Shown here: positions 53,526 through 64,000 of the stretch, one piece after another
How the letters are laid out: each line of letters begins with the position of its first letter
Numbering within the stretch: the first letter of the stretch is position 1
The notes under the pieces: generated by a model
What the model was told of the DNA's origin: nothing
The model's database searches: none
What the model saw: the letters and a program-made list of their open reading frames with translations, nothing else
Origin: Turbatrix aceti
Taxonomy: Eukaryota; Nematoda; Chromadorea; Rhabditida; Panagrolaimidae
DNA: 64,000 nt
Reading direction: 5' to 3'
Assembly (NCBI GenBank): GCA_963969345.1
Contig: OZ017768.1
Location: forward strand, 5,294,718 to 5,358,717
Translations under genes and position numbers: made by a program

Positions 53526-55273
53526 TCACGAGAACGGATTCCAGGACCCCGCAGCGGCCGTCGTCGAAGAAGCTGTGGGCGTGGCCGCGTGCGTAGGCCC
53601 GGAGGTCGTTGAAGGCCACCCAGTCGGGAAGATATCCGACAACGGCCCGGTTGTCGTCGAAAAACTGTTCAGCGAGGTAAAAGGATTCGGTGTCAGGTGA
53701 CTGGCTCCCGAACCGCTGTCGGTCGTCGCGAAACTGCTACTTTTCGCGAAACCGTTGGTCGCCGGATGCTGAGACTGAGACTGGGACTGACCACCGGTGA
53801 ACCCAGCACTCAGACTGAAACTGCTATTAGCCGTCGCCTGCGAAGGTGCGCTGGACGTATTCTGCTTCGAATTAAACCCAAAAAAGTCCATCGGCTCGTT
53901 TTCGTCGTCCTGATAAATCTGGAAAACCCAAATCGATCAAAAAGCACCCTTAAACGTCAAACAAACCGCTTTGAGTGCATCGTAATCCGGCCCATCGTTT
54001 TTTGCCACTGCCGGGGTCGGAGTCAACACAGTGGAGGCCAGCGGAGCAGAAACAGCATGCCCAGAAAACAAAGACGGCTGTGGAGCAACCGACTCCAACG
54101 GCGCAGACGTCGGAAAACCCCCGTTCACCAAATTCGGTCCAGGAGCTGAGGTAGGCTTTGGATCAATCGTCAAAGTATTAAAAATAGAATCAAAGTTGGC
54201 AAATTTGTCATCCAGCGTCCGCGCCGGCTGAGAACTCTGCCCTGTCGTCGGGAGGACGGACGCCACCGCCGGCATCGCCGGAGCACCCCAGAAGTCGTCA
54301 CCCGACGGAAAAAGATCCGTAGCCGAAGGAGTAGCCGTCGAAGAAGTCGTGGAGAACGGATCAAAGGCCACACTCGACGTCTGAGCGGGGGCGGGAAAAG
54401 CGTTGAACTGCAGTGGAGCGGGGGTCGATTTGTGGGTGAGCAGGGGAGGGATGGGCGCGTCGAAGGGCACGAAGCCGGCAGAAGGTACCTGAGCAGGTGC
54501 GACAGGAGTTACCGCCGCGGGTTGTTCTTTGATGGGCACCATGAGGTCTTCCAGCAGGTCCAGGATGTCCCCACCGGCGCTCTTCTCCGCCGGGGCCACC
54601 ACCGACGCTGCCGTGGGAAAAGCGAGATTCGCAGGCGCCGACATGTTGCTCACCTGGCTGTGGACCGAGACCACGTCCGACAGGCTGTCCGTTCGGTCCT
54701 TTTTATGCGCTTCCAGGAGCTGCCTCTGCTCGGCGATTTCGCTGGGGGACACGTACCATTTTCGGTATTCGTATTTCTGAAAAACGGTTTTTTTTTATTT
54801 TTGAAAAACGCAAAATCTATTATAATATTTACAAACCTGGATCATGTGATTCTTGATAGCCTCGTTGTTGCGCAAAGAGTCAAATTTTACAGGTCCGTCG
54901 TGGAGTCCGAGCCAGATTCGAGCGTTCTCCTCATTTCCCATGGACTTGAGTTTCTCGATTTCCTCGTTGGTAAAAGTCGAGATAGATATACTCTTGACGC
55001 GATGGGGCGGGTTGAGGCCGCGTCTGGAAAAAAAAACAAAAAAGTTGATACACGCCAATCAAAAAAAAGATAATAAATAAAAACCCACAACAATCCGGAG
55101 CAATGCATGCAGCAGAAGGAGCCGTTCGTGATGTTGACGTACGTCGGCCCTCGTAGACCGCACTCGAAGCAGTACTTATTGGCCGGGAGCGCGGAAATCT
55201 CGCGGACAAGCTTGGAATTGCGATCGTCATGCCGCTTCTTCTGAGCCGACGCGCTCGACATCTGGAGTTTCAT
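53526..55273 (-). CDS. AGFG1: ArfGAP-domain FG-repeat protein (AGFG)
   Basis: Exons 55273-55089, 55023-54837, 54776-53967 and 53918-53526 join in phase to 524 residues. The N-terminus is an ArfGAP zinc domain: C35-x2-C38-x16-C55-x2-C58, then SGLLRGLNPPHRVKSIS. This LRGLNPPHR version is characteristic of AGFG1/2 (Hrb/Rab), as is KWYVSP after it. The rest is disordered, Ser/Thr/Ala/Pro-rich, with DLL (GGDILDLLEDL) and scattered F-containing motifs. Two NPF motifs (NPFTS and the terminal NPFS) should bind EH domains of EPS15-type endocytic adaptors. Likely role is clathrin-mediated endocytosis and cargo (VAMP7-type) sorting. The first Met could instead be codon 5. Confidence 0.9.
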
Positions 55274-58200
55274 GGTTCTACGTGATGTACACGCGCGCGC
55301 GTGTAAAGACGATCCACGATCACAGAGATCACACGTTAGACAGCGAACAACCAATGATGAACGAACGCGGCGACGCTTGACAGACAGCCGGGAGAAATAC
55401 AGGCCGGCCAGTCAGTCAGTCACTTGACAGGCAGCAGCAGCACGACACTCGCCCAACGCCGCCACGCACACGCTCACGGAACTTTCGAGGCTTTTTTCCA
55501 CAACTCTGCCTGCGCCCGGTCGAAAAATCATCATTCCTGCCCCGGAATAAGGCGCAAAAAACAGTTGTCTCGCTTTTTTCTGCGTCGTTGGATTGGCGTG
55601 TTAGCTGCTGTCCTGGACGTGATACAAAAACCAGGAGTGCGAATAAATTTGTGCTCTGAAGGCGTTTTTTTGGCAGCTATGGCAACAAAGTGTTCTCCAG
55701 CACTCATGTCAAAGTACGCCTTCAAAATTTACACCTTTTTCGAATTCGTGTCGAAAGTCGTTACGCCACAGCCGCGGTGATGGGATCCAGAAAACGCGCA
55801 CCCCTCCGATCCGCCAAAATTCCCCTTGGCAGGCTCTTCTGAGGAAAACAAAACAATCCGACGCTCCACCCCGCCAAAGTGGCATCTGCTCTGACGTCGA
55901 CGCAAAAAATAGCCCAATTCTCGGCGGAAAGTGGCCTCGGGTCTCGTGATCCACGCGGATCCAACGTCGGAGCGAAAATGGGCCAACTCGAAATGATCGC
56001 CCCCCAAAGTCCCACAGAACGTTCAAAAAAACAAACCAACAAACAAAGGCGAGAGTGTTAGTTGTGCGTGCGAGAGCGAAAGCTTTCGCAACAATCAATG
56101 GAGAGAAAGAAGAGCAGAGCATCGATGCCCCCAAGCGCCACAGGGAGCTAACGCCGCCGCCGCCGCCACCGGGGGTCTTGGTCTTTGACAATCCAATCGA
56201 TGGACGGACATGGACAGGCGGCGATGAGGCGAGAGGAGGACGTCCTCTGCATCATCATCGATTCATTCATTCATTCGCTGGACGCTGGATCTCCGCGCGC
56301 CGCGGCCCCTGCCCCTTGCACACCCGACGCAACGCCTGAAAAAAACAAAACAATGCGCAGAACAGCCAACGAGCAGCGTTCGTTTTTTTCTTGCCACACT
56401 GCTTTCTTTCTCCTCTGCTCTCGGCAAAAACCAAACGAACGGGGAACACTCTGCGGCCACCGCTAACGCCGCGGGCGGGTTGCGTCTCTCATCCATCCAT
56501 CAAAAAATGCAGGGACATAGGGAAAGCTTCCAGAGAAATTTTTAGTCGACCGGAAAAAGAAAAGAAAACAAACAATTTTTCTTTAAATTGTCTACGACGA
56601 AGCCTGGCAGGTCGGTAGGCCTGCGGAGAGACTGTCCTCGCCGGGGGCTTCGTCGGGCATCTGGACTAACGGGTTTTGCCGAGGACAACAACCCTAGGCT
56701 TCGAGGACGGGGTACAAAAGCCGAAACACGCAAAGAAGCCACCATCTCCCACCTGAACCCGTGTTTGTGTTCGTTCTCACGTGATTGCTTGCTTGTTTGC
56801 GCGCCTCGGCTAACCCTGCTGTTTGCGCAACGAAGTACCAAACGAAACAACTTGGAGTACCTGGTTCGTCTGCTAGCGGCGGCTCGGCTCAATTTACCCG
56901 GAGCGTCCTCTGCCAGAAGACAGAGAACACTCATGCGCTCAATAGTTAATGAATGACAGCCGTCAGCCAAATGTATGAGCTGTTTTAGGACCGGACGACC
57001 AAAAATAGAAGAAATAACCCCTTTCATTTCAATCACAAGGTCACAAATCACAAAGTTTTGTTCCTTGTGCACTTCTGATGGACAGTCGACTGTTCAGTCA
57101 GTTGTTATCAACTGACGACAGCGCCTAGACAGTAAAAAACGCCTCTTTACTCGCTCGAAGACGCTTTTTGCGTTTTGGGACGACGCAGCGCAGGGGACAG
57201 GAAGGTCGTCTGGGCGAAGACGAAGAACCAGACGACGACGACGTCCGTTCACTTGACATTTTTCATCGTGTCCTACTCCATCTTCTTCCGGCCACCCCTG
57301 TCCTGCGAGGGCTTTGACGGCGGCGTCCAGGGTCCTCGGTTGGGGTTTAGAGAGCGTAGAAAGCCCAAATGCTAACAACACACGACAAACAAAAAAAAAA
57401 CACGCAGATATTGATCGTGCGAAAATGAGTTCGTTCCAGCCGGACAGCCGACGAGTCTGCTCTGGATGCCACTGGTTCGAAATTTTGTGGAACGCGCTGC
57501 CGAAAACCGGAACCCCCAGGATTGAATTATTCGAAGAAGAAGAAAAAAACCAAAAATAATGCTTTCGGAAAAATGACGGCATTTTTTAATAGCATGCCAT
57601 CAATTTTTTTTTTCAAAAAAAAACGGAAATGACAAAACAGAACAGACGGACAAAATCGGCTTTAGAAAGTTTAGTTTGTAAGAAAACCCAACTTCCTGGA
57701 TGTTTAAGAAAAAAACGCGCTAAAAATGATGCAAGCATTTTTCGAAGGTTACAGACAATCAAGGTTGCTTCCGGAGAGGAACGGGCGGGAACTGAGTGAT
57801 TTGAATTTAACTTACTTAGTTCGCAATTTATAAAAAAAGGCATTTAGTGCAGCTGCACGTCATCCTCCAGATTTTTAAAAAACGTGAACTGCGCGTTTTT
57901 ATGGGCTCGTTCTCTCGTGGGCCGTATTTTATGCATCAACGATGCAGAATTGGTATTTCTGAGTGGAAAATTTCATTTTTCACATTTTTTAATCAATTAG
58001 AGAAATACGAATTTTAATCAATCTGGTTGACGACCGGGCAGAGGCGCAAATCACAAAACTTGGGGTCTAGGAAAGGCAAAAATCGGGCGGGAAAAGAGAA
58101 AAGTCGTAAATTTTAAGGGAAAATCGGTCAACTTGCAAGGTGCAAAGTGAAGTGAAAGTGGAATAAGGACGTCACAGATGCATGACAGACGCAGATGTGT

Positions 58201-60423
58201 TTCGCGTTGGCATCTTTAATTTTTTATATATATTTTTTTTGTCATCAAACACCACGCACACGCATACACAGTGCAGAAGCAAACCAAAATGGGGGCACCA
58301 CGCCACGCAGACCCCGTCTCGTTCGTTCGTGAAAACAGATTATGCGGGTAGTCTGCCCCGATTCGATTTGAATCTGATAGAAGAAGAAGAAGGAGAAGGT
58401 GCATGCTCGGCTCGCATCAACGCGCATGGAAGCGATCGATTTACACTGTTCACCTGTGCGCTGTGGGGCCGGTTGCCTTCTGAACTGGTTGAACACCATG
58501 GTTGGTCTTCAGTTTCAGTTTTCGGTCACAAGGTCAAAGACGCCGGAAATAGGAATTCGAACTTTGGTCACCTAAGTCATGTTTGAATCGCGCAAGGGGG
58601 AAATGAGGAAACAAACAAAAACCAGAGACAAGCTTTGAAAAAAATAGAAAAAGGTTTCTTTCGCCCAAACAAACCACATGGCCGATTGCTGGTTTTTCGG
58701 CACGCATGCCGGCGCCGGACTGCTCTTCCACTCCTCTGCGCCCCCGGCGTCCATTCATTCATTCAGTCATCGTCTGCGGAGTCGGCCGACGGCAACAAAG
58801 TCTGCCATACCCATTTTTGCTGGGTTTCGTCTGATTGTGCCTGTCTGTGTGTGTGCGTCTCGGTCAGCAGAGCCCGAGCCCGAATGGCGTCGGCTACAGC
58901 CACCACAACGCCACTAATCTGTCGTGCGTCACGACTTGGCTGCCCCATCGAAGACGACGCATGAGCGCATGTCCTTCGGCTGGCTGGCTTGCTGCTGCTG
59001 CCAGACGTGAATGAGCGCAGCTCTCCCTCGCCAACGTTTCGTTTCCTTTCGTTTCGTCCCGGCAAGTGACCCTTTTGGCAGCAACGTCGGCTGCAACGGC
59101 GGCGTGCATCCGAGCTGTCGTGCTGTGGCGCGCTTTTTGTCACGCACTGCAAGAGCTGTCTTCAGAGGAGGATAACTCTTGCCAATCCGCCGCCATCTGC
59201 AGTCCCAGTCCTGCTCGTTCTGGATATGAGTGTTGGAGGACTCTGTGTCTTCGACGACGCCCGCAACAAACAACAACCGCCGAAGAAGATTCTTCGAGTC
59301 GAATTTCTTTTGTGACCCCATCATTTTGGATCAGGTAGGCCTTTTGCCTCTGTTTTTTTTGTTTGTTTACCGTCCGGAAAAACAGTAGAAGAGCCTAAAG
59401 CCACCCAAGTAGGCGTAGCACGGAGGGAAAAGTCCCAGGGCAATTTGGAGCAGTCCATTAAGTGGAAACGCGCCAGAAATAGGCTTCCCGGGCTGCCAAG
59501 CTGCCAAGTTTTCACTCTCGATTGAAAAAAAAAGAAAAAAAACATTTAACGACTTTTTGCGTCAAATGGTCTCTGCAGAGCCTGGCGCAGTGCGGCGCGG
59601 CAGGGGCCTACCTGCTAGTCAGGATCGCCTCGAAGTACCACTTTGCTCGCTCTCGCACACATTTGCATTCATTCGCAAACGTCTAATTTGGGGAAATGAG
59701 CGGGGCTGTCGTATTTAATTTTGAAATACCTTCTAATCCAGCCACACCACCTCGCGCGGGTAAACAAACGACCTATGGCGCGGCGCCTTCGGGCAGGTGA
59801 GTAGGTGCCCGAATGAGTCTATGCAATTTTAATTTCGACATTGAAAAACATCAAGAACGAACAGTGTCAAAGAGGGGGGGCTTTATTGGTTGTTGGCGCT
59901 TGCGTGCACCCTGCCCCCCTGACGTGTGAGGGTGTTGCAGGGATCTCCTCACGCTCACACCCTCCTCATTTGCAGCCCCCCTACCAGATAGATCTATCCC
60001 TGCACGTTGTATCCATGGTGTCCGTTCGTCGCCGTCAACTCAACCACTAACTCCACTCCGAAAACAGACGACGACGACGACGGCTCATCTCATCTCCGAA
60101 TCGCAATCAGCATCCATCCGCCCCGTGCATGACATTGTGCCCGGTGGTAGTGATCGTTCGCGTACGCACTTCGCGTTCGTTTCGCTGACAACCACGCAAA
60201 CTAGACTAACTGCCTGTTGGCCTTCGCCGCCGATTCGATTCGATTTTAACCACCACAACCACCGCTCTTCCCGTTCTGCTGCTGCTGGTATACCCGGTGG
60301 CGGCTCCTGTCGGGGTTGCCAGCAGTCATCAAAAAAAAATTCTAACTATCATTTGACGACTTTTCCGGTGCTCACTTGCTGCAGGCGCTCCCATTCATTC
60401 CCGCGCGGGCACCGCCGCCTGCG
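55274..60423. other. Gene-free 5.1 kb
   Basis: Longest non-coding stretch. It lies between the 5' ends of AGFG (minus) and the 4-TM gene (plus), so holds two divergent promoters. ORFs present are short, biased (Arg/Ser/Pro) and without coherent splicing. Homopurine, CA and homopolymer tracts are common. I see no RNA gene signature. Confidence 0.4.
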
Positions 60424-63295
60424 ATGACTACCGCAACCGTGTCCATCGAGCAGAAGGTGAGTCGGAGGCTTAGTCAGGTGCTCGGACGTCAAAACTATGA
60501 ATCACGGAGTTCCGAAAATGAGCATTGGACAATGCAAAAAAAAACGGGAAAATTGAACTTTTGAAACGAAACTTTAAAAAAAGCGCGCGTGAATTTTTTT
60601 GAATCGTTGCAGAACAGTTTAGGGAAATATTGAAGTGGGGTTATCAGCTTGACTCAATTTTCCGCATTTTAGGCCATGCCCCAATCAGAAACAGCGCCGG
60701 ACGTAGTTTCTTTCGGGAATTCGCCTGCCATTCTGCGACTTCACAATATTCTCAAGGTTGGTTGTTTTTTTTGAATTCCCGAAGCGAATCTTTTCTACCG
60801 GTTTCGAACACTACAAAGACCCTGGCGAACGAAACAACCAAAAACAAACAAATTTAAAATTAGTCAAGAGGCGGAAGGAACCACTCATGAGTGCAGTCAG
60901 TGGCCCCTCGCTCGCTACGGCATGCACGCGTGCTTGGTTTTTTGCCGGTGAAAAAAAACACAAGCTTTTGCTCGAGCGCATTCCAGCGCGGATTGGATTG
61001 GATCTTTACGCCGCGGAGAAGACATAGATAGCCCCCGCAGCTCGCCCAGCCACCCTTGGTTCTTTTCTCGGTCGTCCAATTCTTTTTGTTTGTGCTCGAA
61101 GAAGAAAACTCCTCTCTCCCTCGCTCACGTAGCGCGAGCGATGATCGATTGGTTTTTGCGTTCACAACAACGCCAGGCGTCGTCGTCGTCCTCCGCAAAC
61201 CATGAATGGTAGAAATTCATCCACGGCTCGCGGACACGTTTTTTGAGTGCCCAGAACAACGCCTTGCACGGCTCATTTTTGCCCCGAGCGTGAACGTTGA
61301 CGTTTGACGATTTTATGTAGCTTATAGTTAGCTATTTGTAGTTCGAAGTTCGATTTCGTTGTTTGTGTGCGCATTCTATTTTTGTTTTTTGGTTCTTTAG
61401 TAACTGAAGTATGCACATACCGCACTCACACCGCTCGGTACACACCCGCGAGGCATTGGTCGTGGTTGTGGTTGTGGTTGTGGCTGTGGGGCTGCTTTAG
61501 GGCGTGCTAGCAAGCATAAGGCTTCCAAATCGAATTTTTCACTGAGACACGACTTCGCTTTTTGCGGTTGTTAACTCTTTCTTGCCCGCGCGCGTTGCAA
61601 TAGCCCATCCATCGGCTCCTTCTGATATGAGATACGAGCGAACGATGCATTCTTCTGTTTCCGCCGGATAACGATTTCGTGCCGAGACCCGTAGTCAGAA
61701 TAAATATTTCGTATGTTCATTTTCCTTTTCTGCGGCTCGCGGCTTCGCATGCATGCGTTTTTCGTTCGTTTTTCCACTCACTGACTCGAGATCATCTATC
61801 CATCTATCTATCCATTTTTTCGCGTTGACAGAAATGCAGAGTCTTGTCGATGACCCGCGAACATCCAGGCATACAGTATTCTACCGTACAACGATCGACC
61901 AAAACAACTACCAGCAGCCGGGCCTCGCACAGCCGATCGTGACGAGATCGTACTCTCGGTTTTCGGCATCGCCCACCCCAACTCCCATCCCTCCCAGCAA
62001 ATTCATGGTGGATCGCTGCGACTTTACGAGCCTCTTTCAGTGCCTTTCTAAATGTCACGTCTTCGTCGCCCTCGTTCTGCTCATCTTCGGCGCCCTCGCT
62101 GACTACATCTCTCACGTGCAGTCCACCGTCAGGCTGCATGGCGTCATCGAGTGCTGCGCGATTTACTTCCTACTCACCGGGTGAGTCGGGGAAGGTGTAA
62201 AGTGACATTTTGGAAATTAGCCATGAAATTTTTGCAAAAAAAGTTGGTTTTACTGTGAAAAATTTTTACCGTAAAAATTATCTGTCTGAACCATGATCTG
62301 GCAGAATTACGATCGTGTGAAATCCTTTTTTTGCCATTTTTGTCGATTTTTGGCACGTTGTAGCTAATAAAAAACTACGGTATTTACAAAAGCATGGTAC
62401 ATATTGATCGACGTTATTTTTGATGAAGAATCCGAAAAAAAGGTAAAAATATAGTGTTACCTCACTTTGAAAAATGCCAAAACAACTGTTGCTCATTCTG
62501 ACCATTTTTTAAATGCTAGTTTCGGCATTTTTTAAGGTACAACCCTGTATTTGTATATTTTTTTGGATTCTCATTCAAAAATTACGTCGATCAATAAATA
62601 TGTACGCCGGCTTTGGTAATGTGGTAGTTTTTTAGCTACAACGTTCCAAAAATGTTCAAAAATGTCAAAAAAAGCGATTTCAATCGATCGTAACTCTGCC
62701 AGATCACGCCTCAGGCAGGTGATATTTACGGTAAAAACTATTCATAGAAAAATAAACTTTTCAGCAAAATTCCATGAAGAATTTCCAAAATGTCACCTGA
62801 CACATTCATGTCAACCAGGCATTTTTTCACTGAATAATGCGTGTTTGTTTCAGCGTCACGGGCATCTGCAGCGCAGCCAGCCATCGAAGGGGCCTGATCA
62901 TCGCGTTCCTCGTCATGTGCCTCCACGCAGTGTTCATCTTCGTGCCGACGGCGATCGTAGCAAGCAGCTTCGACGTCCACTTCTACAACCACGAGTGCTG
63001 GGGCGAATGCGACTGGGATCTGCTCTCCGCATCGCTGCCCAAGGATTCCAAATGCCAAATTTTGTGCGGCGAGCACGTGGATCCCGGCCAGAGACTGACA
63101 ATGTCCCGGCTCGGCACGGATTACCGCATCAACGCGGGCATTATTACGCTCTCCATCATCGAGCTAATCCTCTCCGTCATCACGTCCGTTCTCTGCGCTC
63201 AGCAGATTTTTGACTTCTCTGTCATCCAAACGGGACCCGCGATTACGTCTGCGAGCTACGAACTCACGCCACTGGCTGCTGCTGCTGACAAATGA
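60424..63295 (+). CDS. Four-helix membrane protein, nematode tetraspan-like
   Basis: Exons 60424-60456, 60673-60756, 61840-62180 and 62854-63295 join in phase to 299 residues. The N-terminal ~110 residues are cytosolic and polar. Four hydrophobic segments follow: CHVFVALVLLIFGALADYI, GVIECCAIYFLLTGVTGI, LIIAFLVMCLHAVFIFVPTA, and IITLSIIELILSVITSVLC. An extracellular loop between helices 3 and 4 has five cysteines (HECWGEC ... KCQILC). That plan fits CD20/MS4A-like or other four-pass proteins, but not the CCG signature of true tetraspanins. Function unknown. An alternative start at the ATG 61834, right after CAG AA, would give 262 residues. Two AATAAA copies at 63615-63630. Confidence 0.7.
61458..61490 (+). 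repeat. (GTGGTT)n microsatellite
   Basis: Five or so imperfect GTGGTT units in intron 2 of the 4-TM gene. Confidence 0.7.
62195..62803. repeat. Large foldback element filling an intron
   Basis: Inverted repeat with arms of about 280 nt (62195-62478 and 62524-62803) and a ~45-nt spacer. The arms align from end to end with the same block order: GTGTxxxxTGACA outer end, TTCCATG, TTTACGGTAAAAA, GATCGTAA, AAAACTAC, TTACGTCGATCAA and GGATTC. By eye they differ at roughly a fifth to a quarter of positions. It starts 14 nt after the 5' splice site and ends 50 nt before the 3' one. Related to the relic at 1428-1765. Confidence 0.8.
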
Positions 63296-63670
63296 GTAAG
63301 ACATTTTTTTCTAGTAAAATCTAACGTCTACGATGTGTTTTTTTTCCAGAAAACGCGCTCGCGTGCTCACTCAGTCGCAACAGAACGAATCACGAATCTA
63401 ACCTAACTTGTGCATCATTTACCGGCTGTCACCCAAGGTTCTACTAACTTGCAAACATAGTGCTTACTATCGCCGTCCGAGACGGGTACTTCTCACCTCC
63501 CTTTCCTTCTGATCCGCAGCCACGATCTCACCTGCGTCGGTCGCCGGCTCTGTCCGCACTCACCGGCCGAGTCCGTCAACTGCAATCCACTCTTTTTTAC
63601 ACACTGCGGTGAAGAATAAAGAAGAATAAAAAAATCTCGAGAGGGGACATTTTGGACTCGTTCGACGGAT
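63296..63670. other. Convergent 3' spacer at right end
   Basis: Contains the 4-TM gene's 3'UTR, perhaps with its own small intron (GTAAGA just after the stop to TTTTTCCAG near 63350), and two AATAAA signals. The opposing gene stops at 63671, only about 40 bp beyond. Confidence 0.45.
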
Positions 63671-64000
63671 TTATCGAAATCCTTGTCGCTGGAGGCGATC
63701 GATGAGGGCATCGGCTTCGGCGATGGCACGGTTGGCCTTGTCGTACCGTATTTCTTTGGGGCCGGCGCCTGAAATTTATTTAAAAAAAAAAATTAAATTC
63801 ATGCAATGTCTCGAAAAAAAAAATCTAATTCACACCTTTATCAGCAACCAATTGTTCCTGGGTACGAATGACGTGTGTCATATTGGCTAGGAATCCTTCC
63901 TCCGCGATCCTGGCCTCGTCCAGTATGGCGCTGAGACGCTCAATCTCCGCTCTGAGGCGTTCGTTGGTCTCCTGCTCGGCGTCATACTTTTTTCTTTGGT
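63671..64000 (-). CDS. Coiled-coil protein, 3' end (partial)
   Basis: Two exons at the window's right edge: from the edge to 63836, and 63768-63671. The donor GATAAAG/GTGTGA and the acceptor AATTTCAG agree in phase. The visible 85 or so residues are a heptad-rich helix (NERLRAEIERLSAILDEARIA, IRYDKANRAIAEADALIDRL) ending QRQGFR. A long coiled-coil protein is likely, but there is too little to name it. Confidence 0.6.

Noticed and set aside
56542..57582. Minus-strand ORFs of 176 and 162 codons in the 5-kb gap
   Set aside because: Arg/Ser-rich translations with no conserved motif and no matching exons nearby.
1..64000. Possible bacterial or viral operon, CRISPR array or prophage
   Set aside because: Genes are intron-rich animal genes throughout; there is no spacer-repeat array, phage protein or bacterial ribosome-binding pattern.

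Overview
The window is nuclear DNA from a nematode. Evidence: a DB-module secreted protein, a ShKT-domain secreted protein and a fast-evolving nuclear hormone receptor of the nematode type, mostly short introns (43-75 nt, GT..TTTCAG), and gene-dense packing. The species cannot be named from the sequence. I reconstructed 22 protein-coding genes by joining exons by eye across splice sites with consistent reading phase. 20 of these appear complete or nearly so and 2 are cut by the window ends. I saw no rRNA, CRISPR array or convincing tRNA.

Layout. 0-11 kb: an unrecognised partial gene, a LITAF-domain membrane protein divergent from the spliceosome factor PRPF6, mitochondrial ribosomal protein S18B, then two cysteine-rich secreted proteins (ShKT and DB) in tandem on the minus strand. 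11-21 kb: a 2.6-kb gap, an 8-exon nuclear receptor with a complete MYND zinc-finger gene nested antisense in one intron, a small ORF, and a SAM-dependent methyltransferase. 21-32 kb: a 9-exon cadherin, a truncated CBP/p300-type acetyltransferase, an unrecognised charged protein and the splicing cofactor ARGLU1. 34-46 kb: a short-chain dehydrogenase convergent with CDC16/APC6, an inverted partial copy of CDC16, the KDEL receptor, and a two-BTB BTBD8-like protein. 49-55 kb: a lysosomal-type histidine acid phosphatase divergent from FIS1, then AGFG. 55-60 kb: a 5-kb gap. 60-64 kb: a four-helix membrane protein and the 3' end of a coiled-coil gene.

Most genes are housekeeping: splicing (PRPF6, ARGLU1), mitochondrion (MRPS18B, FIS1), secretory and endocytic traffic (KDEL receptor, AGFG, BTBD8, LITAF, acid phosphatase) and cell cycle (CDC16). 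They do not form one pathway.

The most unusual signal is in the introns. Nearly every large intron is an ordinary short intron of about 65 nt interrupted by a terminal-inverted-repeat or foldback element. One family built around the palindrome GTTCGCGAAC occurs five times, in introns of four genes, and nowhere else in the window. At least two other families show the same architecture. Other notable points are the CDC16 inverted duplicate, the nested MYND gene, two GC-AG introns, and a CBP-like protein that keeps its catalytic residues but lacks half its bromodomain.
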